Below are positions 53,312-64,000 of a stretch of 64,000 bases of DNA, piece after piece. Under the pieces are notes generated by a model. The model ran no database searches. It saw only the letters and a list, made by a program, of their open reading frames with translations, and was not told the origin of the DNA. The DNA is from Termitomyces sp. T153 (Eukaryota; Basidiomycota; Agaricomycetes; Agaricales; Lyophyllaceae). Made by a program: the position numbers and the translations under genes. Positions within the stretch are counted from its first letter, which is position 1, and each line of letters opens with the position of its first letter. The stretch spans positions 1 to 64,000 of the forward strand of contig JACKQL020000044.1 in the NCBI GenBank assembly GCA_018296165.2, in the 5' to 3' direction.

Positions 53312-54605
53312 ATAAGGTTGGGGAACATTTTCTCCAATCTTGCATCACCTATATGCAGTTGAGCAGTGAAGCTTTTGCCTCTGATGCCCTGAAATTTGCC
53401 TGAATTCCTTCCTATATGAAGGCAGGCTGAGCCTTGACCTACACATTGCACATCTTTTGATGCCCAGTTTTCCTGGCTGGATGGAGTTTGAGAAGGAGTT
53501 CCAAGCTGGGTTCTTTCTCCTTGACCCTGCCAAGACCACAGCTCTTCCCCTTTGAAACTGAACTCAGTATGGTCAAGGGAAGTGGTCACTTGATGAGTAA
53601 ATCAACTCTTTTTGTGCCATAGTCAAACAGGCTAGATATCCAGATGGTCTGCAACTCTGCCTAACCTTCCATGATGGACTCCTGCCCTCTCTCATGGATC
53701 ACATTGACAGTATGGCCCAGGGCTACCCAGATGATGAGCATGTCAATACTGGGTACAAGGTGGCATGTGAGCAGTGGCAGCCAATGGAACTGCAACATGA
53801 GCTGCAGCAGACACAACCCTCAACATTTCCTTTCCCTTGTGGTGGGTTCACTTCCTGAGTCCCCCCTTCCACACTCTCTGACATGCTGTATGCTCCAGCA
53901 GTTCCATGAGCAGGTGCAACCTTTCCAGCCCCCATGTGCTTGCTGCCACCAGGAGTGATGGATGTAGATCCTTCTTGCCAGCAATCCTTCACTCCCCTGC
54001 TGTGTCAACATTGTGGGAAGGTGGGCCACTTTGCCTGTTACTGTCTGCAGGAGCTGGAGGTGTGCTACACTTCTGCATCAGAGCAAGAAGAACTGCTTGT
54101 CCAACTGCTAGCAGCCCAGGATGTGGCTGGAGTGCCCTCTCTTGACACATCCCTAGCTGTGCCCCCTAGTGAGATGGCAAAAGAGTTGGTGACCACACCT
54201 GCAGAGTTTGAGGAGGATGTTTAAAAAGGCAATGGATGACTTGTATACCCTCATTGCCTGGTGCTAATCATTTTGCTCCCCTGTCCATAAAATCAAATAT
54301 ATCCATTGCTACCCTTGATACTATGCCTGAGTTAAGCCCCTCCACAGACATACAAACCCTCTTCCCAGCTAAAGTCTCTGCTAGGAACACACCTCCTAAC
54401 CCATGCCTCCAGATCCTTGCATTAGAACACTGTCTCCTCCATTGATACATTGTTCCTTCCACCCCTTCTACCAACTCTATGAAGGTATAGGTGGAAATTG
54501 AAATGACAGACACCCAGCTGACCCAAAGTGTTATTGTCCTGTGTGACAGTGGAGCAACAGGCCTCTTTCTCAACACAGACTATTTGCAATAACATTGTCT
54601 TACCA
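53312..54605 (+). pseudogene. Element B gag C-terminal part and protease
   Basis: Resumes gag with GEHFLQSCITYMQLS (compare GEQFLQSCFTYIHLS in element C). It continues through QYGQGKWSLDE and a CCHC knuckle, CQHCGKVGHFACYC (near 54005), to a gag end FEEDV at 54224. A protease piece with DSGATGLFL follows near 54550. Several stops and frameshifts. The sequence breaks off near 54605, where unrelated or inverted sequence begins. Confidence 0.75.
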
Positions 54606-55375
54606 GAGTTGGTTTAGGTTGGATCTAGGAGCACTGGGTCCTTCTGGATGGGGCTTACACCATGTTTGCATCAATCCAAGATGTATTGGTGCAGATGCCC
54701 AGGGACCACCCTCTGGAGTTGGGGCAGGGGGTGGTAAGGATGGGACAAATGTTGGTGGAGCACCAGCAATGCAATGCAGTTGCCCCAGGATCATAATGGG
54801 AGGTGATGGCAGGTGCAGAAGAAATATTGCTTGCAGAGGTCCTGGCAGTGATGGGGGTGCAGATGGAGGTGGATCTGAGGATTGGGAGGATTGGTGGGGG
54901 GAGAGCTCCAAAGAGGGAGAGTGAGTGAGGGAGTTTGGACTTTTTTGCTTCTTGCCTGTCTTGGACCCACTAATAGTTTGTTATGTAATATTATGTACTG
55001 CAACCTGTATCATAATCCTTTTCAGACTTCTTGTTTTGCTAGTGTGAAAGAAAAGTATGTCTTAGAACATGTGAAAAGAAGAGAAATAAAACATGTAGGA
55101 TAAAAGGCTGCAGTGTACAGCCTCACTTGTGAACCAAACAGACAGGACAACAGAGTCTTTGTTGCTTGTATGTTAGTTAGAGTGAATGAAGGTGAATTCC
55201 AATCCTTTCTGGGAGGAGGCATCATGTGACACTGGTGGTGCCTTCCTCTGCTCCTGTTTACTTCTCTCAATTGTTGTGACTATGCAGCAGCATACTTACA
55301 TAGGAGGTTCTTTGTAGGAGTTGAATCCTTAATAGATCCAGAAGTGGGGGTTACACCCACTAATGCCATTTGTAC
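54606..55375. other. Unassigned CpG-poor sequence at an inversion breakpoint
   Basis: Lies between element B protease (plus) and the 3' end of element A pol (minus). By position it should include the 3' LTR or downstream flank of A. A possible LTR start (minus TGTCACATGATGCC) is near 55232, but no partner LTR was found. Confidence 0.35.
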
Positions 55376-57147
55376 AAGCTAGTCCCAGGAGTTCTAGAGC
55401 TTGTTGGGGTGTCACTTGTGGAAGTCCCAGAGCTTGGTGGGGGTGTCAGAGAGGTTTATTCAGGGCTCCTAAGTATTGTCCTCAGGTCTGTAGCCCTTCC
55501 AACAGACCAGGTAGTGGGGTCAACTGCAGATAAAGCAAGAGTCAAGGATGTGGTCAACCTCATAATGATATTCATTCTTAACTTTGATGGGGAGTGGCCA
55601 GCTGGATTGTTGTCCAGAGAAGAGGTCCAGAGCATACTTCTCAAGAAGGTGGATGTGAAAGATGGGGTGGAGGCCCTTCATGCCTGGAGGTAGGTCAAGT
55701 TTGTAGGTATGGGTCAAGACCTTGCAGAGGATCTTGAAGGGGCTGAATTGCTTTTGGTTAAGCTTGATGGAGGGCCTCCAGGTCTTGAGGTTGTGTCAGT
55801 CAAGCCATACCAGGGTGCTGGGAATCCAGTTGGAGGTAGGGCTGTGTTTGGCATTGGTATGTTTGGAGTAGGCTTGATTGGTGGTGTTGATCTTGTCCCA
55901 GACAAACTGGTGGTGTGATTGGAGGTCTTCAACAACTTTGTGGGTGACATGGGAGGGGATATCTTTGAGGAATAGCATGAGCCAGGGATTGTAGCCCTTG
56001 TTGGCATAGAAAAGGAAAACTCTGGTGGTGGAGTGAGGGGTGTTATTGTAAGTAAACTTGGCAAGGGAAAGTTCTCCACACTAGTTGTTCTATAAGTAGT
56101 TAACATAGAGGTGGAGATACTGTTCCAAGTTCTAGTTTCCTTATTCTGTTTGTCTGTTTGTCTCCAGGTGGTGTGAAGTCAATAGGTTGGTCTTTATTTT
56201 GAGAGCTTTGCATAGCAATTGCAAAAAAACAGGAGACAAACAGGGAGCTATGGTCAGAGATGATGTTGTCTGGGAGTCCATGCTTGGAGAGGATGTGCTT
56301 GAGAAATAGCTTAGCAAACTCCAGAGCATTGTCAGTGGTGCAACAGGGGATGAAGAGCACTTGTTTAGTGAGTTGGCAAAGAACAATGAGGATGGCATTA
56401 AAACCTTTGGACTTGGTGAGCTCAACAATGTGGTCCATCAAAATCAAGGATCAGGAGCAGCAGCCATTGGGGAGGGGTTTCAACAGGCTATAGGGGCACT
56501 GGTGGGGTACTTTGGCCTGGAGGCAGGGTTTGCATGCCCATACATATCACATGACATCCTTCTTCATTCCTGGCCAAAAGTAAGTCCAGGAAATGAGTTG
56601 GAGAGTCTTATGCATTCCTGGGTGTCCCCAGAGTTTGTGGTTGTGGTGTGGCCACAGTATGTCAAGACAAATAGTTTTGTGATCTGGAGCATAGATTTGT
56701 CCATCCCAGAGTAGGACTTGGTGGTCCAAAGATAGCATGAAGGGTTGGTCAGTTGGTGGCTCATTGATGAAGTTGTTTTGGGGGTTTGTGCTGGATGAAG
56801 AAGAGGTTTGGGGGTGTGTTTTGAAATTGGTGGAGAATCCTTCTCAATGGTGAAACACATTCCACTCAGCTTCAAATGACTTCTTTGGATACATGTCAGG
56901 CCTCTGGAAGAGGGTGTTGGGTTTTGCACCAAGTTGACCAGGGCAGTAGTAGATGATGAAGTTATACTTGGAGAGGGTTTGGGACCAGCAAGCTTGTTGG
57001 TGGGGGAGTTGCTTGATGGTGGTGAAGTATTGAAGGCTGTTGTGGTTGGAGTAGACTTGAATACATCCAGGGCTCCTTTGAAGTAGGCTCTACACTGCCA
57101 GAAGGCTTCAACAATAGCAAGGAGCTCCTTGTCATAGATATTGTAGT
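55376..57147 (-). mobile_element. Ty3/gypsy element A, pol part 3 (RNase H, integrase, chromodomain), inverted
   Basis: Minus-strand reading begins exactly where part 2 ends: NYNIYDKELLAIVEAF at 57147. It proceeds through the integrase zinc region (HPGMHKTLQLIS near 56610) and core (MDHIVELTKSKGF near 56435; KHGLPDNIISD near 56275). The chromodomain follows, with KGYRPEDNT and a stop in place of the Trp near 55450, and the tail HPNKL at about 55378. Many stops, largely TAG or TGA at expected Trp, Gln or Arg positions. Confidence 0.85.
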
Positions 57148-57290
57148 TGTAAGGGCAACCTTTGGAGGTTGTGGCTCAAGCACACAACTGGCAGAGGGAG
57201 ATCCAAAGTCTATTCAGCATCTATAAGAAGTTCTAGAGTTCTAGCTATTCACCTAGCAGAGGGAGATCCAAAGAGAAACAAGTCTTGAGA
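57148..57290 (-). repeat. Truncated B-type LTR, remnant of element B 3' LTR
   Basis: Starts TGTAAGGGCAACC against GTAGT (57143-57147), the inverted form of the ACTAC duplication at 51437-51441. Matches the 3' half of the LTR at 51442-51824 for about 140 bp, then ends near 57290. Confidence 0.75.
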
Positions 57291-57526
57291 GAACAACTCA
57301 TGCACACTGGAGATAAGAAGAAGCTGGTGAGAGTGCTATGATACACAGGGAAAGATTTTGGAGATGATGCTTTGGCCATATTGTCCTTGGCCCAGCCTCT
57401 GCCAAACAATAGCACTGAACTGACAACTGCCTTACAACTGGAATTTGTACAAGAGAGGGAAGGAGTAATTGAGTGATGTATGCAATATGCCTAGAGGCCT
57501 CCAAACACACTCCTTACCCATCAATT
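57291..57526. other. CpG-poor sequence, no gene seen
   Basis: Unrelated to element B internal sequence that would be expected here; probably beyond the second breakpoint. Confidence 0.35.
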
Positions 57527-57690
57527 GGGGTGCAGTGGCTCAGCTGGCACCATTGCATGCTTAAGGAGGTCACATGACTTTCCAAGTACAAGATTGGGGT
57601 TTGACTCCTGGCTGAGTGTATCTGGGTAGAAACCCCATAGACACCTTGTGGGTTATTCAATACTGCCAGAAAGCCACCAAGTGTCATATG
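57527..57690 (+). repeat. Candidate tRNA-derived SINE or tRNA relic
   Basis: An A-box-like TGGCTCAGCTG (57536-57546) and a B-box-like GGTTTGACTCC (57598-57608, expected GGTTCGANTCC with C to T at the CpG) are spaced 62 bp apart. They are followed by non-tRNA sequence. A clean cloverleaf cannot be drawn. Only one copy in the window. Confidence 0.4.
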
Positions 57691-59578
57691 TCAGTAGGGA
57701 AGCTTTGTTGGTCAGGCTAATTTGAGAAGCCAATGGTATGTGGGTGGAAGAAGCACTGTTACCATCTCACTCTTGCAGTTCTGGAAAATGGAGCTATTGC
57801 CCCATATAGTGACTAGGAGGGGAAAAGCTGTACCCACTAAACCACAGTGATATGCCTGTGTCATACCATGAGACAGGACAAAATACCATAAGGTAGAAAA
57901 GCCCAGATACCCAAAGAAAGCTAACTGTAAGCTGTGAAAATGCCAAAAAACTGTAGGCATGGGGCACATACCTAGTAAAGAAAGCCAATGAGCTCAAAAA
58001 CATGCACCACAACAATGCCAGCAGAACAGTAGCTCTGACATCAAGAGAACCAAGCCTGCTCACATGTTGATGGCTGATCAATGGCTGTGCTCAGCACTCT
58101 GGCTAGAAACCTAACCAATGCCAAGGACAGCCATAGGCACCTATTGCAATGATACTGCCCCAACACCTTGATAACACAATGTTCCCTATGCCAGGCCACC
58201 CAAAACCAGGCCATCCACCATAACAAACCACACACAGACTGCTAGGAGAAGTTTTGAGAAGGGGAAGAGACAGGTGGAAGGACATGCAACCCACAAATGC
58301 CAAGTTATGCCAAACAAGCATGTCATACCAGCCCAGTCACCCAATGAGGACAAGGCCAAGAAAAAACACACAGTACAGACAACGGGCACACATGGAAGAC
58401 ACTCTGGTCCATGCACCAACAACCAGCTGTAAAAGGGGAGGAATTTGGAGGAGGAAGCAAGCAACTATGTACCATGGCTTGGAGAAACCCCAGAGAGCAG
58501 TTCTCTTAGGCCTACAAGTAATACATTGTTTTGGGTTTTAAGTTTAATATTACTTTTTGGACCCTTTCAATAGTGTGAGACTGTCTCAACCTTGCAAACA
58601 AATCATATAAAATTATATACAATGATTACATTCTACGTGAGCTAGCATGTAACTAAAGCCTCCAAACTACCTGTGAAAACAAAGTTTGGTCTAATGATCC
58701 GATCAATTGACAGCATCAAAACTTACATTTTGCATCAACAGCAAGTCAGGGTGGGTCAGATCAGTAGTACAACATGCAAGCTTATGCCTAAAACAGATAG
58801 TAGTACACCATGCAAGCTTATGCCTAAAATAATGTAAGATCCAAGGGCTCACTGGATGACCAATGTTTGAAGCTCACCCACGTTGTGTGGAACCCTTGTG
58901 AGATTGTCCGGTGCAAGTAATCCTTGGGAAAGCTTGGAAGTTTGGTTCATATGTGGGGAGAGAAATTTGATCGATCACATGAGGGGAAAAAATTGAGGCA
59001 AAACCACAGCACGAGAAAGTGAAAGGGCAAAAGCAGTGCTAACTCAAAGACAAGAGGGACAGAATGTAAACAGCAGATGGTCTGGAATTTAATTAGTATG
59101 ACCCTTCAAACTGTAGTAAAGTAGCTACAGGGCGTAACTGGCACACTTGAAAAGGTGTTTGGCCGGGCTGGAAGGAGTGCACACACACACACGTACGTCG
59201 ATCAATCATCATCCAAATTTAGTCAGGAGGAATGTTATGAAACGAATTTTCTCTTTGATGTGGAATGCGAGGTTAAGTTTGTGGTTGTTTCGGGCTTTAT
59301 CAGGAAGTGGGTGTATAGATAACTCGTCTTAACATCCCCGTAATTGTCGCCCTATCCCAGGTATGGCATGAGAGTTGAGCTTATTTTCAGTTTCCAATAA
59401 GGCAGGGTAAAAGCGATAGTTGCTGCATGGGCCGCGAGATAGCTAATCGCTGCACCTCAAGTTTCAACAATGCCAAAAAAAATCAGCCAAGAAGCTTCCT
59501 CAATAAAACCCAAGCTGGAAGTCCCATTCCAGATATAAAGGAATGATGGGCGAACACAGCAGATAGCACCCTCCGACC
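57691..59578. other. Repeat-to-host transition, no gene recognised
   Basis: CpG-poor to about 58850, then normal. Includes a short direct repeat (TAGTACACCATGCAAGCTTATGCC-type, twice near 58765-58825) and a short CA run near 59177. The last part is the promoter of the MATE gene, with AGATATAAAGG near 59532 about 45 nt before the ATG. Confidence 0.45.
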
Positions 59579-61872
59579 ATGACACGCCACTCTGATAGAG
59601 CAGCGCCTCCGATTTCATACAGTACCGAATGGTCAATACACACCAAAGCGTCTTCTGCGGAGATATTTTGGCATGAGATGCGCTCCATTTTTCAGTCCGC
59701 AGTGGCTATCTCTGGGTTCGTTCATCCTCTTTTTCCGTGAACGAAATGCTAATACACCGAAAGATCGCTTCTTGTAGAGTTCAGCTTTACTTTTGTTCCA
59801 GTAGCTTTCATAGGACACTTTTCCACCCCTGCTCTTGCTGCTCTTTGTCTGGGCTCCATGACGGCCAACTTGACTGGGATAAGTATCCTTCGAGGTCTTT
59901 CAAGCCCCTTGGAGACGATGCTCCCTTCAGCACATACTTCTGGACGCTCAGATCTTTTGGCATTGTGGACTCAGCGTACGAGTAAGCAGCTCCACGTCGC
60001 TCTCAACGACTTTGTTCAATATTTGTCTCTATAAAGTGGTTGTCTTGTTGATTGCAATAATTGTGAGCTGTCGTTTCTCATCCTGACATAACTCAGTGGT
60101 CCTTCTCACCGTGCACAAAGCCAATTCTCGTTGTATGGCTTCACATGGAAAGCATCATGCTGTATCTCAAACAAGACCAAGAGATAGCGAGGTTGGTCGG
60201 GGTGTATTTACGCTGGTTCTCTCTAGGGCTACCAGGTGAGCGCCACAATTCAGACTTGACGCCTCATGACCAATAGTTACTATAACAAATAATAGGTTTA
60301 GTCTTCAGGGAGATCTCAAGGTCGGGAAATTTTCTGAACGAATTCTTGCATATTATTTAATTCGATCATAGACGATATTTTCAGAGTCAAGGTAAAGCGT
60401 CGTCAACACTACACATATCATACACCTGAACTGCAGCATCAAACAAAGGCTACCTGTTTGTTCATACGCAAATCATGCTCATCGTCGCGTCATTGAACGT
60501 GCTTCTGCACTACATTTTGAGTAAGACTCGCTTTGTCGTTGAAAACTCTGCTCATCGCTTAAGTATATTGAGTCTGGGGTCCCGAACCTTTTAATTTGGG
60601 ATTCATAGGTGCTCCTATTAGCGCTGCCATATCCTGGGGACTTGTCCCCGTCATTTCGATCATTTATGGCGTGTTTTTTGTCCCTGATGCGGCGTGGCAC
60701 CCAATCTCCTTGGAAATATTCACAAATCTTGGTGAATTGATTCGACTCGGCATGTTTAGTGTCGGTCAGTTTGCATCCAGGGTATCTCTCGTCCATTCAC
60801 TCTCACATTGTGTTCCTCTTAGCACAAGTGTCGTCGGAATGGTGGACATGGGAAATTCTTATTTTTGCAGCATCCTTGTACATACATACGTTTACTCTTA
60901 AATCATCTTAGTTGTTAATTATCTTTAGTTTAGGATCTGTCTCCACAGCGTCCCAGTCAGTTCTTACTACACTAGCCTGTGTTACCTGGCAAGTAGGTGC
61001 TGCATTGAGCACTGCCGTAGGCGTACGGTGAGCATAATTACATTCAAACTCCTTTCCTCCGCTGAACGTCTCTTTTTCCAGCGTTGGACACCACTTAGGC
61101 ACGATGGATCATCGTAGAGCTCGCGGAGCGGCCAATGCATCAATTCTTTTAGTCTTGATGACCTCTATCTTTCTGAGGTCGGTAATTACCTCTTGCCTCA
61201 CCATACGATTTCCTTTCATATTTTCGCAGCTCCTCATATATGGTCTTCCGTGAGCCCCTGGCGCGTCTGCTCAGCAACGATCCCGGTGAGGATATTGTAA
61301 TCAGTGTTATATAGTCGCTGATAGCACGACGCAAATCAGAGGTCATAGTAGAAGTTGTATCTGTTATACCTTTAGTCGCCCTGCTCCAGATTGTCGATGG
61401 CAACGCTTGCGTCACGAGTGGACTAATGAGAGCTATGGGAAGACAAGTGAGCTGTGCCTTAAATCTTTCACCGGATGTAAATAACTGTGGGTCACACAGT
61501 ACACAGGCGCACTGTTGAATATCAGGTCAGTCTGCCCATCTGTTTTGTTTTGAAAGAGAACTAATCGATTCATACATTCTCTAGCGGCTTCTATTTCCTT
61601 GGTCAGTTTTCTAGATTGCCGGCATCTGTTCTCTCTACGCTGACTTGTCGAAAGGCATTCCATCCAGCATCTATCTAGCATTCAGTTGGCATTGGCGCCT
61701 TCATGGCCTATGGGCTGGCTTAATCCTTGCAATATCGTATTGTTCGGTCATCGGGACCGTGCTTTGCCTCAAGACAGATTGGCCACAGGAAGTGGAAAAG
61801 GTTCGAAACCGGTGTCATGGTCATAGAGAAAGAGCTTACACTGGTTGTGATACTGACGTGGAGATGAATTAG
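59579..61872 (+). CDS. MATE-family efflux transporter, many short introns
   Basis: Integral membrane exporter of small organic compounds, driven by an ion gradient in this family. Start ATG 59579 (MTRHSDRAAPPISY), stop TAG 61870-61872. Readable blocks in order: STPALAALCLGSMTANLTG, SPLETMLPSAHTSG, TKPILVVWLHMESIMLYLK, GLVPVISIIYGVFFVPDA, LIRLGMFSVGQF, SVSTASQSVLTTLACVTWQ with VGHHLGTMDHRRARGAANA, GNACVTSGLMRAMGRQ and the C-terminus GLWAGLILAISYCS ending LKTDWPQEVEKVRNR. These match the two-bundle MATE fold. Introns are about 50 nt; splice sites I checked (near 59718, 61603 and 61653) are GT-AG and in frame. No disabling change seen, though not every exon was resolved. Confidence 0.85.
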
Positions 61873-62086
61873 AAATGAATTTTAGCTATTGAGTAATTGC
61901 TGTGTATATAAAGTGTCTCACACTTCGCGGCATCCTCTTGAACAAAAAGTGTCGATTCAGATTTGGAAGAATGATTGCCCTTTAGTCCACCACGGTATGT
62001 CTACTCCACACTGTCTTGCGTCCTACTAGGCGCTAATCTACTGCACCTGGCCGAAATCACATTTCTCAATTCTTGTGATCACGTCC
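61873..62086. other. 3' flank of the MATE gene
   Basis: No gene. Ends at GTCC directly before the LTR of the next element; the matching target duplication would lie outside the window. Confidence 0.5.
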
Positions 62087-62358
62087 TGTAGGGAAAACGT
62101 GACAGTTACACACTCCTTTTGGTCTCCGTACCCCTTACCTTTCCTTATCTATGTTTTTCCTCTTATCTTATTACATAACCCAAGTCTCTCGTTTATAAGG
62201 ATCGGGATCTGTCAGTAGATAACAGTTTTCTCGCAAATCTAGGACTTAACTCAGTTCACTCGCGAGACTCAAACCTTTCCGTGTGACTCGATATCTGCTC
62301 TATCAGCAGCCTCGCGTCACATATTTTGAACTTCAACCAGCCCTAAAAAAACTCTACA
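62087..62358 (+). repeat. 5' LTR of another LTR retrotransposon (272 bp)
   Basis: TGTAGGGAAAACG...AACTCTACA with 5-bp inverted ends TGTAG/CTACA. TATA-like TTTATAAGG near 62190. A possible PBS, TGGACTCACGCGC, begins at 62366. CpG content is normal, unlike the other elements. The second LTR is beyond the window. Confidence 0.7.
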
Positions 62359-62438
62359 GTACTAGTGGACTCACGCGCTGTGGAATCTATCCGGTCTGAT
62401 CAACCACAAGAACCCTTTCGTGAGTCAATTAAGTTACT

Positions 62439-63590
62439 ATGTCTACTGACAATCAAAACCACAGATACCCTACTCGAAACCGAGGAACCGCTGCGGCTCA
62501 AGCTATTGGCCAACAGCAGGAATCGGTGGAGAGTGCGCGTGAATCCGGTCGGACCACGCACGGGGACATTGGAAGCCTGGAGGAAGAGCTTAAAGCACTT
62601 CATCCGAAAGGAGAGGCTTCCCGCGGCTAATACCCGTGGTGAGAAGAACTCGCCTGTTGAGGCTACCAGGACGTTTCATCGTCGGCCGCGATCTACGTCG
62701 GAACCTGACCTGGCTAGGTTCAGCCAGGAAGGTGAGGTGCCACAGGCCCACCCTACTAGTGCCCTTCGTCAGGAAGGGGATAGGGGATGTACGAAAGGAA
62801 CCACTACCTGGGTAGGGCTTAACCCTGAAAAAGTACGGGTAGTAAACCTAGCACGACAAGGGATGTCGCATGAGGAGAAGGCTCCAATAGCCACTAGATA
62901 CTCCAATAGAGACAAAATTAGTTGTCCCGGAACAGAGACTGATAGTTCGGAGAACGACAAACCAGAAACTCGTAGGGGTAAAGGTTGGATTCCAGCGAGG
63001 AAATAGAAACCCTACCCCCCATAACAACAGTCAGCCCAGGATTGTCGATGATTTTGGCCGAGCTAGGATAGGCGATGGACCCTCTGAACTATTTACCGAG
63101 GACGAGGAGGACGATTTGCTGGAGCCTGTTGTCACTGGGCCAGCTATGACCTTTGGATGGGGAGACGCCTACTATGATGTGGAAATTCGGGGTGGCCAGG
63201 TAAAATTGTGGCGACTCTGGGAGGCTGAGAAGGCGAGAGGAGCCCCCGAGATATTGGGAAGTGCCACAGCTCGTAAGCTAGAATACATGCTCGAGCTGAT
63301 GCAACCCTATCCTGGAGACCCCTCTAACTGCCTCCACTACAAAGGACAAAGATTTGTGGCTTTTGATATCAGCCCCTATGAAATGTCACTGTGGGACCAG
63401 GTTCGAGGAACAGACTTTATCATACCTATAATGGATATTGCGCAGGAAGGATATGAGATTGGGACTGATATGCGGATCAGTGCGCTAATGAGTCGCAGGT
63501 TCCTGTTACCCATACTTCCTGGTACTGAACTACCATGGTATGGGACGTATGGGCATGGAACACGACCCAAGTACTACAATTAGGAGCCCC
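62439..63590 (+). pseudogene. Gag-like coding region, apparently frameshifted
   Basis: Begins with ATG 62439 (MSTDNQNHRYPTRNRGTAAA), a start typical of fungal retroelement gag leaders. That frame stops at 62630. A second frame (about 62490-63006) carries Arg/Glu-rich low-complexity sequence. A third (63018-63583) encodes FGWGDAYYDVEI and YKGQRFVAFDISPYEMSLW. After 63584 coding-like text continues in yet another frame (YEDYYEVNDSLLEF near 63670). No zinc knuckle has appeared by the window end. Either the element is decayed by indels or frames are joined by splicing or frameshifting. Confidence 0.45.
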
Positions 63591-64000
63591 ATACACTCAG
63601 CGGGAAAGTGAACGATGGGGCTGTCCCCGGAAGCGATTTCGAATTTGCCTCCAGGATGGGCCATATGAAGATTACTATGAAGTGAATGACTCGTTGTTAG
63701 AATTTCAAGCTTGAATTTCTGTGGAGTCCCTCAAGGACTCACAGTTTGACATTGTGGGATGGTATAGGCAGAAACTTGACGTTGCGTATCCAGTGTTGGC
63801 CCACGCTTTTGAAAATGGGTCAGAAAATAGACAGGATGGTCAAACATGTCTTACCCATCTGGACCACATCGATGAAAGTTTAACAGCGATATGGCAGGCA
63901 GTTTGTGCTGACAGAAATGTCCAGGTACAGGAAGTGGAAGATACGCCGCGAGTATTGGAGCTCAACGGCCAACAGGTAGAGGCGGGAACATACCCTACCC

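Larger units (their letters stand above)
62087..64000 (+). mobile_element. LTR retrotransposon, 5' part only
   Basis: LTR, PBS-like site and leader followed by gag-like coding sequence in three successive frames up to the window end. Superfamily cannot be settled without the pol region. Confidence 0.6.

Noticed and set aside
57536..57610. A functional tRNA gene
   Set aside because: A/B boxes are present but no consistent acceptor and anticodon stems can be drawn; listed only as a SINE or relic candidate.
57712..58464. Minus-strand Trp/Leu/Cys-rich frames resembling membrane proteins
   Set aside because: CpG-poor repeat sequence with overlapping short frames, no family motif and no plausible exon structure.

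Overview
The window looks like nuclear DNA of a filamentous basidiomycete, most likely an agaricomycete. Host genes carry many introns of roughly 45-130 nt with CTAAC-type branch points. They include an agaricomycete-style DUF6534 membrane protein, a fungal PLD without PX/PH domains, a MATE transporter and a ricin-B-like lectin. About half of the sequence is Ty3/gypsy-class LTR retrotransposon, most of it strikingly poor in CpG. The host-gene blocks (about 18.05-24.5 kb, 29.6-39.8 kb, 58.6-64 kb) keep normal CpG levels. This points to strong cytosine-methylation or RIP-like decay restricted to repeats.

Layout. 1-7365: a nearly intact minus-strand Ty3/gypsy element (called G1 here), cut by the left window edge. 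7366-18053: decayed gypsy debris, including a plus-strand chromodomain-type element (C, about 10.8-16.33 kb) with its 3' LTR abutting a minus-strand pol fragment. 18.5-24.5 kb: host block with a cyclophilin (minus), epimerase pseudogene remains (plus), a ricin-B-like lectin (minus) and an aldo-keto reductase (plus). 24.5-29.5 kb: repeats, namely a CpG-decayed duplicate of the DUF6534 locus, then two nested LTR types. 29.6-39.8 kb: host block with tRNA-Arg(CCT), a cysteine-free secreted protein gene, a small unknown gene, phospholipase D and the DUF6534 gene. 40.4-58.5 kb: nested retrotransposons. 59.6-61.9 kb: MATE transporter. 62.1 kb to the end: the 5' LTR and leader of another LTR element that still has normal CpG.

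The nested block can be ordered from target-site duplications (TSDs). Gypsy element A (plus) was entered in its RNase H region by element B (TSD ACTAC). B's gag was later hit by a second LTR family, leaving a solo LTR of 1138 bp (TSD ATAAG). A's reverse transcriptase was hit by a complete second G1 copy (42009-50738, TSD GCAT). The ACTAC flank lies in inverted orientation at 57.15 kb, so a segment carrying the rest of A's pol was also inverted.

The most notable biology is in G1. Gag, protease and pol are three overlapping frames, each separated by a step to -1. Each junction carries a textbook slippery heptamer (G GGT TTT directly before the gag stop; G GGA AAA just before the protease stop) followed by a possible RNA stem. 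Both copies keep this and show no indel relative to each other over 6.3 kb. G1 therefore looks recently active and organised for two successive -1 frameshifts.
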